From NCBI GenBank assembly GCA_002794465.1, contig MTSL01000041.1, positions 47,113 to 111,112 of the forward strand: 64,000 nucleotides of DNA, written 5' to 3'. The stretch comes from Paramicrosporidium saccamoebae (Eukaryota > Rozellomycota). The position numbers and the translations under genes are program-made. This document shows positions 41,525 to 50,353 of this stretch, piece after piece (position 1 is the first letter of the stretch; the number at the start of each line of letters is the position of its first letter). The notes under the pieces were generated by a model. It was not told the DNA's origin, searched no databases, and saw only the letters and a program-made list of their open reading frames with translations.

Positions 41525-42756
41525 CTACTGAACGTTGACGGCGACTTTACGCGCTCGGAATGACCATGTTCGGTACACAGTCTGATGCATAGAATGCATG
41601 TTTTGTGCATACGTCGATTCCCCAAATTGCTCATGTTCAATCTCCAATCCCACCCGCTTGCATAGCAATCGAATCTCTTCCACCGATAGTTCAATGGATG
41701 GCTCCTTAGCGTGGCCCTCGAAATGGTAGAGGAGTGGCCCCGTGTTTACCCATACCCCGCCTGTCCGTAGTAATGCATGGATCAACTCAATGTATCGCAC
41801 AATGTTTTTTGCAGTGTCGATAAAGTAGCAGGTGACAATAGCATTCCATTCTTCCTGCTGATCCTCATAGACTTCCAGAAAATCACCGGCCACCATGGAA
41901 AAATCTGCAGTGGAACCTTCAATCATCACGTCGGGGATGTGCACCTTTCTAAACTGATCCTCCAGTCTGACAGTATTGGAGAATGGAAGCGCAAATGGAC
42001 AAACGTGCATCTCATTCGGCTTCAAGTGGCGTGTCAGAAACATTTCAGCAGTCAGTAACATGAAGAGTGAAAATTCATTCCCTTGACATTTGAACCCTAC
42101 TCGATCAAAAGGTGCCATCGTTCAGTACCTTTTTGGGAAATCTCATAAGCAAGCCGGCCGAGACCTGCTCCAGGCACAAGAACAGCCGTATCTCCCCGAC
42201 CATTCGGAAATTCCGTGTCCAATTCTGTGTATAAAAAGGCATATGTGGCCTGTCGTTCCGCTGCCCCTTCATCACTCCAATCCCGCATTACCTGCCGAAG
42301 TAGACTCCTCAGACTTTCACTTTCCGTTTGAGTAAGAACCACGTCCGATGCGTTAACGCTAATAGTTCTTTCATCAGTCTTGGAAACGACATTGGCAGTG
42401 TCTTGAAATTCCAACACAGTTCGATGAACGGCAATGACTGCGTCGTAAAATTTCTGATTTTCCAGAGTGGCAGCCTCCACCCTGCTGAGCTTCTCTGCAT
42501 ATTCTGGAATTAATTTCTGGTGTTGCTCAGAGAGTGCCTCGTAGTCTCCGTTATATTTTTTCAGCGACCTTTGAGTATTACTTGCAAATGAGGAGAATGC
42601 TCGTATGATACGAATGAAATGCTCCTCTTCCAGCATCACTTCGTCTTGGGTCAATTTCGACTCTGGATGGGGAGGGAAAGGAACATTATAGTCTAGATTT
42701 CTGCAACCATGACTCAATCCGCCGAACTCACTGCAGCCATGGTCGGGATGGCCCAT
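41525..42756 (-). CDS. CARNMT1-type (N2227) histidine/carnosine N-methyltransferase
   Basis: Exons 42756-42129 and 42096-41525 across a 32-nt intron (GTACTG..GTAG), 399 aa. The intron falls inside the SAM-binding region and splicing yields VLVPGAGLGRLAYEISQKGF followed by KCQGNEFSLFML, the N2227 motif I and its neighbour. Later motifs: IVTCYFIDTAKNIVRYI, GGVWVNTGPLLYHFEG and LSVEEIRLLCKRVGLEI. Animal CARNMT1 methylates carnosine and His residues in C3H zinc-finger and other proteins. The fungal role is probably protein or dipeptide His N-methylation; that is inference. The ATG at 42756 is 26 bp from the divergent ADA1 ATG. The first 25 residues carry HPDHGC..GLSHGC, possibly a small metal site. 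Confidence 0.88.
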
Positions 42757-42782
42757 TACCACCAACCGCGGTTACTCGACTA

Positions 42783-43511
42783 ATGACTGCCTCGGACCGT
42801 TTGCAGGCTGAATTGGAGGCAACCTCTGCAGCTCTCCAAACTGCCACCGGCGTCAATTATCCAACCTATGTCAGGCTATTAGAGTCATTTCTCTGCGGGC
42901 GAATGACCAAGGAGGAATTGGAGGGCGCGCTGCGAGTAGTCTTGTGCGACGACCTCGCCCGGTATGACCTGCACAACAAGTACATTGGCCTCGTGCTAGA
43001 AAAGTTAGCAGTGGTGGAGGGCGAGGCAATTCAACAATGTCAAAGCATGTTCATGGACATTACCCACGAGGAAAGCGCCCATTTGCACCTATCCAACATC
43101 CAATTGACAGCCCTCGACAAGGAATACTTTACAGACGCCACCAAACGAGACCTTCCCATTGTGCCGTTTATGGAGGAGGAAGCAGAACTGGAGGAACGCC
43201 AGGTTTCAGAGTTTACCGGTGCAGAAAAGTCGCTTGGCCGGCCATTGTTATGTCAATTGTCAGGGATGTTGCCCGATGTGGCGACGTTGCGGACAATATT
43301 GACTGCATGGCTGCGAGCCTATGAGCTAGATCCGAATAGCATTGAGGATGATCACTTGGCATTGCTGGCGCAGGGCATGGAGGACTACCTGCGAATGATT
43401 GTAGACAAAGCAAAGCATCGCACATTGGGCGAGGAAGAGGTCAATTTGAATAGCGTAAATGCGGCCTACAAGGTGAATCGGTTGCCCATAATCATGTCCG
43501 ATCTGTTATAA
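42783..43511 (+). CDS. ADA1: SAGA complex subunit ADA1/TADA1 (HFI1)
   Basis: 242 aa. Residues about 18-75 fit the SAGA-Tad1 family: a helix with LLESFLCGRMTKEELEGAL, then LHNKYIGLVL, the conserved Leu-His-Asn motif. The C-terminal half (about 140-230) is a histone-fold-like helical region (LRTILTAWLRAYELDPNSIE; DDHLALLAQGMEDYLRMIV). Ada1 holds Taf12 in the SAGA core that links activators to TBP. It is short for the family but has both expected regions. Confidence 0.75.
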   Translation: MTASDRLQAELEATSAALQTATGVNYPTYVRLLESFLCGRMTKEELEGALRVVLCDDLARYDLHNKYIGLVLEKLAVVEGEAIQQCQSMFMDITHEESAHLHLSNIQLTALDKEYFTDATKRDLPIVPFMEEEAELEERQVSEFTGAEKSLGRPLLCQLSGMLPDVATLRTILTAWLRAYELDPNSIEDDHLALLAQGMEDYLRMIVDKAKHRTLGEEEVNLNSVNAAYKVNRLPIIMSDLL

Positions 43512-43993
43512 AGTGTAAATATCTGGTAGCGTAACAAAGGAAAATGTCCGCTCATGATTGGCGATCCTCGAGTGGCAGTCTATAAAGATGCCCTTGTAAG
43601 GATGTCGCGTAGTGGGATAATGCCGCAGATCAAATCATGCGAGGACATATCACGGATCAAGTCATGCGGAAACCCGTTCACTGTTCTCAAGTATTTAAAT
43701 AATCAATCCTTTACGTCACATAAATCTCACTGTTCTCAAACACACAGCTAATCAATCCTCTACGTCACAAGGATCCATTCTTGCTTAGTTCATCACCAGA
43801 CGGTTTATGTAAAGACCATTGACGCGTACTAACAGTTTAAATAGGTTTTACTTGAAGCGTTACGCTTTAGGCCGGCTATTAGGCTCTTTGAGCTTGCACG
43901 CAAAGCTCATTGTGCAATCTTTAGTGGCAGTTTATTAGTCACCTACACGTGGTTGTATGCACGTAGAACACTATCCATCTCTGTCGTAGTAGA
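43512..43993. other. Convergent spacer with dispersed repeat and hairpin-rich segment
   Basis: This 482-bp gap lies between the ADA1 and LITAF-like stops. The left part (about 43601-43775) contains words that recur at 58621-58815 (GTCGCGTAGTGGGATAATGCC, CACTGTTCTCAA, TAATCAATCCTCTACGTCAC). The last of these appears twice locally. The right part (about 43845-43970) is rich in small inverted repeats: AAGCG-TTA-CGCTT, GAGCTT..AAGCTC, TGCAC..GTGCA and CTAC..GTAG. It could encode a structured RNA, but I match it to no known class. Confidence 0.45.
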
Positions 43994-44302
43994 TTAGAGT
44001 CGCTCGTATGTATGGAGCACTTGTCTGCAGGCAGAACAGCGATGCTGCACATCCCTCGTCTTTTCCATGCAAAAGGGTATCAGACAGCATCCACACGAAC
44101 AGCCTCCTACAACTAATCCGATACACGAGAGATATGCCAGCAAGCCTGCCTTGTATTCAATGACGGTGGGATTGGTACGGCCGCAGTAGGGACATTGTAC
44201 GACAGTAGGCTCAGAGCGCAGGAGGGGGAGGGGAACAGCGATCGCCGGCGCAGACATGACCAAAGCCCCGATGGGGCCACTCAAGATCCCGATCCAAGGC
44301 AT
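43994..44302 (-). CDS. LITAF-domain zinc-ribbon membrane protein
   Basis: 102 aa. The LITAF (SIMPLE) fold is clear: a first knuckle CPYCGRTNPTVIEY, a hydrophobic membrane-dipping stretch (LLAYLSCIGLVVGGCSCGCCLI), and a second knuckle DVQHRCSACRQVL. The Cys and His spacing and the Cys-rich hydrophobic middle are typical. Such proteins bind the cytosolic face of endosomal and lysosomal membranes as monotopic proteins. The PPxY/PSAP motifs that animal LITAF uses to bind Nedd4/TSG101 are not in this N-terminus, but a PPPY motif is present in the Cys-rich protein ending at 6656. Confidence 0.85.
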   Translation of the reverse strand: MPWIGILSGPIGALVMSAPAIAVPLPLLRSEPTVVQCPYCGRTNPTVIEYKAGLLAYLSCIGLVVGGCSCGCCLIPFCMEKTRDVQHRCSACRQVLHTYERL

Positions 44303-44588
44303 ACTTCAGCTTTAACCAATCAGACTGCGCCATGACAATACTATGGATATTGGATCGTGGCTACGAACGAGATTATGGACATTGAATCGTTACTACAGCC
44401 CTACTCATGTCGTACAGCCGTCATAGACTCTCTATATGTGCAGTAGACAAAGATATAATCAAATTTCCCTTTAATGGTACTGTCCTTGGAATGCCAAATT
44501 TTTGTACATGTGGCTAACCAATGGGAACAGGGGCAGCATCTTTTCCGTAGCGCCTTCTGTAGCGTTTACTCTACCTGCAACTTCAATA

Positions 44589-44921
44589 ATGTTTCTCGTG
44601 GCACTTTCTGCTAGTGGTGTCCTCTTTGGCGTACATTCTCGAGCTTGCACTCATGAATAGCTTATGGTTATACTGATGGTGTTGCTGGGCCACCCCCAAG
44701 TAACACAGAACATGGATGCAGCCACCATCCGCGCGACTATCAAAGCCTGTCTGATCATGGTGACTTTTTACGGGGTGGTGCTGCTACTGACGCTGGTAAA
44801 GATGTGGAGAATGAGGACCAACGGTGCGGTAAGCCTGACAGACGGTGCTTATGAGGTAGACGGCCGGGTCACCGAAGCCCATTTCGCTGCAGGAGCTGCA
44901 AGTAGACCCAAAGGGGCATGA
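44589..44921 (+). CDS. Small two-span membrane protein, unrecognised
   Basis: Two exons, 44589-44630 and 44661-44921, around a 30-nt intron (GTACAT..ATAG), 100 aa. Splicing completes the first hydrophobic helix (MFLVALSASGVLFG joined to LMVILMVLLG). A short loop with Asn and Asp follows, then a second helix (ACLIMVTFYGVVLLLTLV) and a basic/polar tail (KMWRMR) that should face the cytosol. Size and topology recall subunits such as EMC, OST or DPM accessory proteins, but no signature is recognisable. Divergent from the LITAF-like gene, 286 bp apart. Confidence 0.5.
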
Positions 44922-45311
44922 TAGCGAAGAAGAAACCAAAAAACTTGCCTAAACAAGCAGTTGTGTTAATAATAGAAATGTCTATACTGAAGCGTGTAGT
45001 GTAAGGGCTACTTTGAGAGCCTTTGGTGAATTTGGATGTAAAGGAGCGTATCATGTCCGAGAAACACAGTGTATGGAGTGTAGTTGTTTTGTGGCACTTT
45101 AAACTGAGAATTGTCATGTTGTAGGTTTAGAAACCGGAGCATTACAAATCTGCATGTGCTACTTTATTTATAATATTCTCGACCTCGGCCTTGATCTCAA
45201 CCCCAATCCTAATATCAACTTTAAATCTTGTCAACATTATGGCATTGCATCACCTTGCCATTTATATATATCCTAATCCGCCCCGCTCCCCTCCCCTCCC
45301 TCCACTCAGTA
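44922..45311. other. Convergent 3' spacer
   Basis: A 390-bp gap between the stops of the two-span protein and the phosphodiesterase. Includes a pyrimidine-rich CCTCCCCTCCC-type run at about 45281-45305. The 82-aa minus-strand ORF at 44869-45117 overlaps the upstream gene and has no recognisable feature. Nothing else seen. Confidence 0.4.
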
Positions 45312-47006
45312 TTAGTGGGAGTGATGCCGGTCACGATCGGCAGGATACAGCTCGATATAGGTGTGGATCACATCATCCGTCTCTGGTCGCCACGTCCGCC
45401 AGAGCTCCAGATTAACCCTCAGCTGCTCTTCGGCAAAATGCAGCTCGCTGAAATGCTCAGCCACCGCCCGATACAGAGGCGATGCGACATTGTTGAGGAA
45501 ATATTGCTGGCCCTTGGAAAGATCGGACAGGGAACGAAAGGTCATGGGAGTGCTCTGATAGCCCAGAGCCTTTTCCCAGTCGCCTTGGTGGAAAAATTCG
45601 CAAACGAGATGGAACCCCCACCGTCGCGCCGAGTCGAACGGACGGATCGAGTTGCAAATGTCGGCAAACTTGATGATTGCAATGGAAAGCAGTCGACGAT
45701 CCTTAATTGGCAAAGGACCCTCTCCGCTATTGAGACACTTCAGAGCCCTTGAGAAAGCCCCGTCAATGCCTGAAAACTCGCGAATGTATTCGAAATGTTG
45801 GGACATGTCGGTTCCCAGGATTGACGAAACAACCAAACTGCGAAAGTCCTTCCATTGTCCCCGAGGCCAACGATGGGCAAAATTGTAACGGGGATGACGA
45901 AGGATGGCAAAGAGAACGCATGAATGCATATTCTCCAGGGCTGCCGTGTCATTGTACAGCCAGGCAACGAGCGATTCATTTTCCATCAGAAACGAATTGT
46001 TAAAGCTTGGATGGCCCACATCATGCGAAAGGGCTGCCACAAACAATGCCAATGCATCCACCGGCTTGAACATTCTCCGCATCATCATTGAGGTGTTCAG
46101 GACGTAGAAACAGCACTGGAGCACATCCACGGCGTGGTAGAAATTGTGGTATGGATTGTCATGGTAATTGTGCTCCACCACCAAGATGAATTCCTGAAAG
46201 ATTTCGCGATCCACCTCTTGCAAATCCAGCAGTTCAAACCGCTCAAAAATCAGCAGAATCACATTCAGTAGCTCGGGCCGTGACAGATTGGGAGCATAAA
46301 AGTTCCAGTCGTCAATGTAGCTTCTAAGATATTCCATCCGACTGGCTTCAATTGTGGGGAATACAGAAAGCTCGACAGGAATGTGTTTGAAGCACGAATC
46401 CACTATGGTGGCCATCCAATCAGGATCAACAAGAGCATTGCGTTGTGGCCGCAACTCTTCCAACTCCCGAATCCCCGACCTTGCTGCAGCACTGCCCAAT
46501 GTAGTTCCCGACAGCAGAAAATCGCTAAACTGCTGGACCACCTGTGATGCATCCATGTCCGTCCCGAGAAAGTACACCTGGTCCACGCCGGGAACAGTGG
46601 TGGACTCGCTGCGCATGGTAACAAGGGAAACTGAGGGTTGAATGGCTCGATGTCGGTCACTGGGAACGCTCGGATACAGTGAATGCAAGTGTCCTGCAAT
46701 CCCGCCACTGCGTGACCCGCCACATCCGTCCTCCTCTCCCTCCAAAAGCAGCACATGTGATACTCCGGTTGGATTCCTCTGCGCCATACTGTTCACCACT
46801 GACTCATAGCTGCTGCTGTAATAGACATTGGTATCCGGGGGAGCATGATGGGCCCGCACAAGCTTCAATAGTGACGAATAGGGAGAGTCCACCGAGTCGG
46901 GTAATGCCACAACGCTGCTACAAAAGTCGTCAGGAACCGAAAGGTCGAGGATTAAAAGGTATCGACGGTCCCCAAAGAGGGAGACGGCACTTCCCGCACT
47001 GCTCAT
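45312..47006 (-). CDS. Class I 3',5'-cyclic-nucleotide phosphodiesterase
   Basis: 564 aa from the ATG at 47006. The catalytic PDEase_I domain (about 270-545) contains HNFYHAVDVLQ (acid-base His and first metal ligand, about 287), ALSHDVGHPSFNN (metal-binding HD, about 328), ENMHSCVLF, a metal-site Asp in KFADICN, and the purine-binding Gln in the region FFHQGDWEKALG. The 250-residue N-terminal part is not a GAF pair; it looks like a sensor-like alpha/beta domain (RYLLILDLSVPDD; VYFLGTDMDASQVV). It most likely hydrolyses cAMP, as the PDE2/PDE8-type fungal enzymes do. The frame is open 52 codons further upstream (to 47162) without ATG, so an alternative start or first exon may exist. Confidence 0.85.
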   Translation of the reverse strand: MSSAGSAVSLFGDRRYLLILDLSVPDDFCSSVVALPDSVDSPYSSLLKLVRAHHAPPDTNVYYSSSYESVVNSMAQRNPTGVSHVLLLEGEEDGCGGSRSGGIAGHLHSLYPSVPSDRHRAIQPSVSLVTMRSESTTVPGVDQVYFLGTDMDASQVVQQFSDFLLSGTTLGSAAARSGIRELEELRPQRNALVDPDWMATIVDSCFKHIPVELSVFPTIEASRMEYLRSYIDDWNFYAPNLSRPELLNVILLIFERFELLDLQEVDREIFQEFILVVEHNYHDNPYHNFYHAVDVLQCCFYVLNTSMMMRRMFKPVDALALFVAALSHDVGHPSFNNSFLMENESLVAWLYNDTAALENMHSCVLFAILRHPRYNFAHRWPRGQWKDFRSLVVSSILGTDMSQHFEYIREFSGIDGAFSRALKCLNSGEGPLPIKDRRLLSIAIIKFADICNSIRPFDSARRWGFHLVCEFFHQGDWEKALGYQSTPMTFRSLSDLSKGQQYFLNNVASPLYRAVAEHFSELHFAEEQLRVNLELWRTWRPETDDVIHTYIELYPADRDRHHSH

Positions 47007-47183
47007 GCCAAGGCACAGTGCGACGTTATCGGAGGCTCCTGGCCAATCAGCGTCAGCCTCCTTGTGTATCGTGGACTGCAATAATAGATTCTTTATTTGG
47101 AGTGTGGGAGAGTATATCCGAGGGATAAAGGGAACTCTTGACAAAAGGGCGCGCCATATCAAATATCACTGTTGGGTTAGAGA

Positions 47184-48680
47184 TTATTGAGGTTGAGTTT
47201 GAGTTTGAGTTTGAGTTTGAGATTGAGGTTGAGTTTGAGATTGAGATTGAGGTTGAGACTGAGATTGAGGTTGAGGCCCAGGCTCACTTGAGGAGGGGTC
47301 TAGCACTTGGGGATATTTTTTGGAAATCACTGTTTGTAGGTGAGATCCTGCCGGTAATTTCTGGGGCTCGTCCGCTAGACAAACCAAAAGCGCTGTATCT
47401 CCAGCATCAATAATTTTCAAGTAAAGTTCAGGGATGATGAGGGCAAGAAGAAAGTATCCCACAAAGCTAGCCATGCAATCGGAGAGCTTGGCATCATACA
47501 CCATAATCCTAAATGCAACATCGGTAAATGCTGACAGGAGGGCTACGAGGGTGGAAGAAAAGAGCACAAAGCTACCGATGCAAGAGTCGCCCGCCACTTT
47601 TCCCACTGGACTCAAGGCCATCAGGTCCCAAGTCTCATTAGCAGCGGCATGGTAGGACACTCCATACAGTGCCACATGACTAAAGGCAAATTTGTTAAAG
47701 TTGCGTCCAGCCTTGTCCAGTGTCTCCTTCGTATTCATCAAGGGCTCAGACTTGATCCGAGACAATTCCAAGGCAGTCCCAAAGATCCCTCGTACCGTCG
47801 ACACTGGACTGAGTAGTATCGAGCCATAGCAGATCCCACCAAGAGATTTGGCCGCCATCACACAGGAGCGCCACACAGTCTTTTGCTTAGACACATTGTT
47901 GATCGGATCGGACGGCGGTTCTTCCCCAGTTTTCGAGTGCTTCCTATGGCGACGCTCATAGTCTATTCCAACAGTGCCCGCGACAATTGTCCGCATAAAA
48001 TTAAGTATCACCTGCGCAGTCCACCAGAGAGACAATAAATAATATATGGCGATACCAAGAGTCAGGAACATGTAACGTAGGCCAAACAATCCAACCATGG
48101 CACCGATGGCAAGGCCAGCTAGTGAAGAGTAAATGTGGGCAAGAATGGCAGTAAGGACAACAAGCCAAAAGAGCGAATGGTACTTTTGCGCAAAGTGGTT
48201 CACCTGTATCAACAAGGCGGTAGTGATTTCAATATCCCTCAGATTGCTGACATAGACTATCAGTACAATGAAGCTAATTATGCCATATACGACACCTCCA
48301 AAGATGGTGGAGTACATGCCGACTAACGCAGCCCACAGCGCAAGTACAACAACCAGCCCCAAGTTCACTAGATGAATCGTTCCCTTTGGGCATAGTCTAA
48401 TCAAAAAGTGTCCAATGACTGTCAAAGTACAAGATACAACGACAACAATCCCGGTGTGGTAGGCGAGAAGAAGAGCCCAGCTTTCGACAGCATCCACAGC
48501 CACGTCTGCCACGTTGATGTGTTCACGGATGATTCCATAGGCAGTGGCGCCCATGAAGAGTATGATGTGGACAATGAATACAATACCAGCAAGCCGATCG
48601 CGCCATTTCCCAGAGTCAACGTCAAGATCTGCTACTTCAGGGTCGAGCATGATTGCGTTGGAGGGTCTGGATCCGGCCAT
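47184..48680 (-). CDS. Choline-transporter-like (CTL/PNS1/SLC44) protein, copy A
   Basis: 498 aa, with about ten transmembrane helices between residues 28 and 440. CTL-family features: an N-terminal cytosolic Asp-rich segment, VSCTLTVIGHFLI-type helices, and the conserved C-terminal block with SVVRG-like SPVSTVRGIFG and the Asn-rich NKFAFSHVALYG before helix 8. The last 30 residues are Gln/Pro/Ser/Thr repeats (PQSQSQPQSQSQTQPQ) from a hexanucleotide microsatellite. The stop is followed 22 nt later by the start of the open frame that leads into the phosphodiesterase. Paralogous to, and in tandem with, copy B; substrate unproven. Confidence 0.82.
   Translation of the reverse strand: MAGSRPSNAIMLDPEVADLDVDSGKWRDRLAGIVFIVHIILFMGATAYGIIREHINVADVAVDAVESWALLLAYHTGIVVVVSCTLTVIGHFLIRLCPKGTIHLVNLGLVVVLALWAALVGMYSTIFGGVVYGIISFIVLIVYVSNLRDIEITTALLIQVNHFAQKYHSLFWLVVLTAILAHIYSSLAGLAIGAMVGLFGLRYMFLTLGIAIYYLLSLWWTAQVILNFMRTIVAGTVGIDYERRHRKHSKTGEEPPSDPINNVSKQKTVWRSCVMAAKSLGGICYGSILLSPVSTVRGIFGTALELSRIKSEPLMNTKETLDKAGRNFNKFAFSHVALYGVSYHAAANETWDLMALSPVGKVAGDSCIGSFVLFSSTLVALLSAFTDVAFRIMVYDAKLSDCMASFVGYFLLALIIPELYLKIIDAGDTALLVCLADEPQKLPAGSHLQTVISKKYPQVLDPSSSEPGPQPQSQSQPQSQSQTQPQSQTQTQTQTQPQ
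47187..47275 (-). repeat. Coding hexanucleotide microsatellite (TTGAGN)
   Basis: On the + strand about 15 units of TTGAGT, TTGAGA or TTGAGG follow each other. On the minus strand they encode alternating Gln with Ser, Thr or Pro at the C-terminus of CTL copy A. The unit length keeps the frame, so copy-number changes would only lengthen or shorten the cytosolic tail. Confidence 0.9.
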
Positions 48681-48779
48681 TGGTTACCTGTATTAGGACG
48701 TGCCGAGGACCAATAGGATTGAAGCTGCCTTTTCAAAGTTTATTAGATTCTGTAAGTAGAGTCCTCGGTCTGCTGAATG

Positions 48780-50081
48780 CTAACAATTCTCAACCTCTGA
48801 TAGCTGGGGAAAGGTCCGCTCGAGTGTCTCAAATAATCGGGGCGCGCGCTTCTTTACCTTTTCAGGCTGCTCCGCCAAGGCAATCAGCATGGATAGATGG
48901 CCGTGGTCAAGAATCATAAAGAACAAAGTCGGTATGACTGCACCAAACACGCACAGCTCTAAAAACATTAACACACTCTGCCTCTCATCTGCGCCAAAGA
49001 TCAAAATCCGCGAGAATATGGTGAGGAACGCGGAGAGGAGGGCAATCATGGAGGTGGCCTGTGAGAGACTGTAGGAGACAGTATTTGCACTGTATACAGC
49101 CATTACGCCGGTGGACTGTACCGTGTCCCAGGTTTCTCGGGAGGACTGCATAAAGGGGCGCCGGTCGGTGATATGGTTGAATGCGAAATAGTTAAAGGCC
49201 CGAGGCTGGGTGGAGGACAGACTGATGATAAACAGACCCAGGGACCAGCGAAGGACACTGTAGACGGCAGAAATCAGCAGGACCGCCGCAGAACCGACAC
49301 AGATGTTATCCATCCCGTGGGAGAGCGTGTCCTTAACAACAGATCGCATCAGGCCGCTGGGAGGAGCACCTGTGGTAGTGAAAAAATTGGCATATACTCT
49401 GGCCGTAATGCTCCGAAGCGTGCCCAATATAACCTGACACGTCCAGAAAATATTCATAAAGAGATATATCGCAATGTAATACGAGTAGGCCTGCAGAGAG
49501 TCGGGTAGAGCAGCAAGGAAGCCAGCCCATGCGAGGATTGCAAGCTGCACGTAAAAGTAGATTAGAAGTGCACCGATGGGAGGGATGTAGTACAATCCTG
49601 GGTTCGCGTCAGCACAGATACAGGTGGCCCGTAATAGTTGTCCAGAGAATTGGTACGAGGCCCGACCCCGCCAATACCTCCACCCTAAAAAGAGCGACAC
49701 CAAGACCATTAAGATGGAGATGAGATAGTTATAAGTGGCTATGAAAAGGGCGTACAGGAGGAGAAGCAAGATGGTCCCACCAGCAGCCATGTGTTGGAAT
49801 GCCACGGGGGCCTTTCTCGCAATAATCATGGCCACGACGACAAACCCCGTGGAGATGACAATCTCGTAACTGGACATCATAATGGCTCTCTTAGCAGTGC
49901 CACCAAGTCCCATGTGTTCGAGGAAGCCGACTGCAATGCAGCTGATCGCTAATATCATGCTCATCGACAAATGGATCCAGAAGGATGCTGACATGACCTG
50001 GCCCACAGTATCACAAGGCTCGTCGAATTCCTCCTCGGGATAACTGCATGGCGGCTCTCCTGACATTATCATCCAATGCAT
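48780..50081 (-). CDS. Choline-transporter-like (CTL/PNS1/SLC44) protein, copy B
   Basis: 433 aa with about ten hydrophobic helices. It shares layout and several blocks with copy A: a short acidic N-terminus, LLLLYALFIATYNYLISILM, the FWTCQVILGTLRSITARVYAN helix and loop, RAFNYFAFNHI, RETWDTVQSTGVMAVYS, and the C-terminal LIALAEQPEKVKK (copy A: LLVCLADEPQKL). It lacks the Gln/Pro tail. The tandem same-strand arrangement, 100 bp apart, indicates an old local duplication. The family includes plasma-membrane and organellar choline or ethanolamine carriers; yeast Pns1 has no proven substrate. Confidence 0.78.
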   Translation of the reverse strand: MHWMIMSGEPPCSYPEEEFDEPCDTVGQVMSASFWIHLSMSMILAISCIAVGFLEHMGLGGTAKRAIMMSSYEIVISTGFVVVAMIIARKAPVAFQHMAAGGTILLLLLYALFIATYNYLISILMVLVSLFLGWRYWRGRASYQFSGQLLRATCICADANPGLYYIPPIGALLIYFYVQLAILAWAGFLAALPDSLQAYSYYIAIYLFMNIFWTCQVILGTLRSITARVYANFFTTTGAPPSGLMRSVVKDTLSHGMDNICVGSAAVLLISAVYSVLRWSLGLFIISLSSTQPRAFNYFAFNHITDRRPFMQSSRETWDTVQSTGVMAVYSANTVSYSLSQATSMIALLSAFLTIFSRILIFGADERQSVLMFLELCVFGAVIPTLFFMILDHGHLSMLIALAEQPEKVKKRAPRLFETLERTFPQLSEVENC

Positions 50082-50210
50082 TGGTGGACAGCTTTGTTTT
50101 ACTCGTTCTCCGGTTGGTTCAGCCTAATGAACCAATTAAAATGTATAAAATTTGAATAAATATCAAAGCCTTTGATACGATATGAGATGTAATGGAATTG
50201 AACGAAATAG

Positions 50211-50310
50211 TCTCTCATAGTCGTCTCTCATGGCCTCTCATAGTCTTTCATAGTCTTTCATAGTCTCTCATAGTCGTCTCTCATAGTCTCTCATAACCTC
50301 TCATGGCCTC
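50211..50310. repeat. Tandem repeat, 10-nt period
   Basis: About ten units of TCTCTCATAG / TCTTTCATAG / CCTCTCATGG run in the gap between the CTL copy B start and the CTF18 start (divergent genes). A few 3-nt insertions (GTC) shift the phase. Likely low-complexity promoter DNA. Confidence 0.75.
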
Positions 50311-50353
50311 TTGTTCTTGCTTCGTGGTCTCATGAAATGAATTTTCTTTTTTA

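Noticed and set aside
43554-43751. 65-codon + strand ORF
   Set aside because: Lies in a dispersed repeat spacer, no signature.
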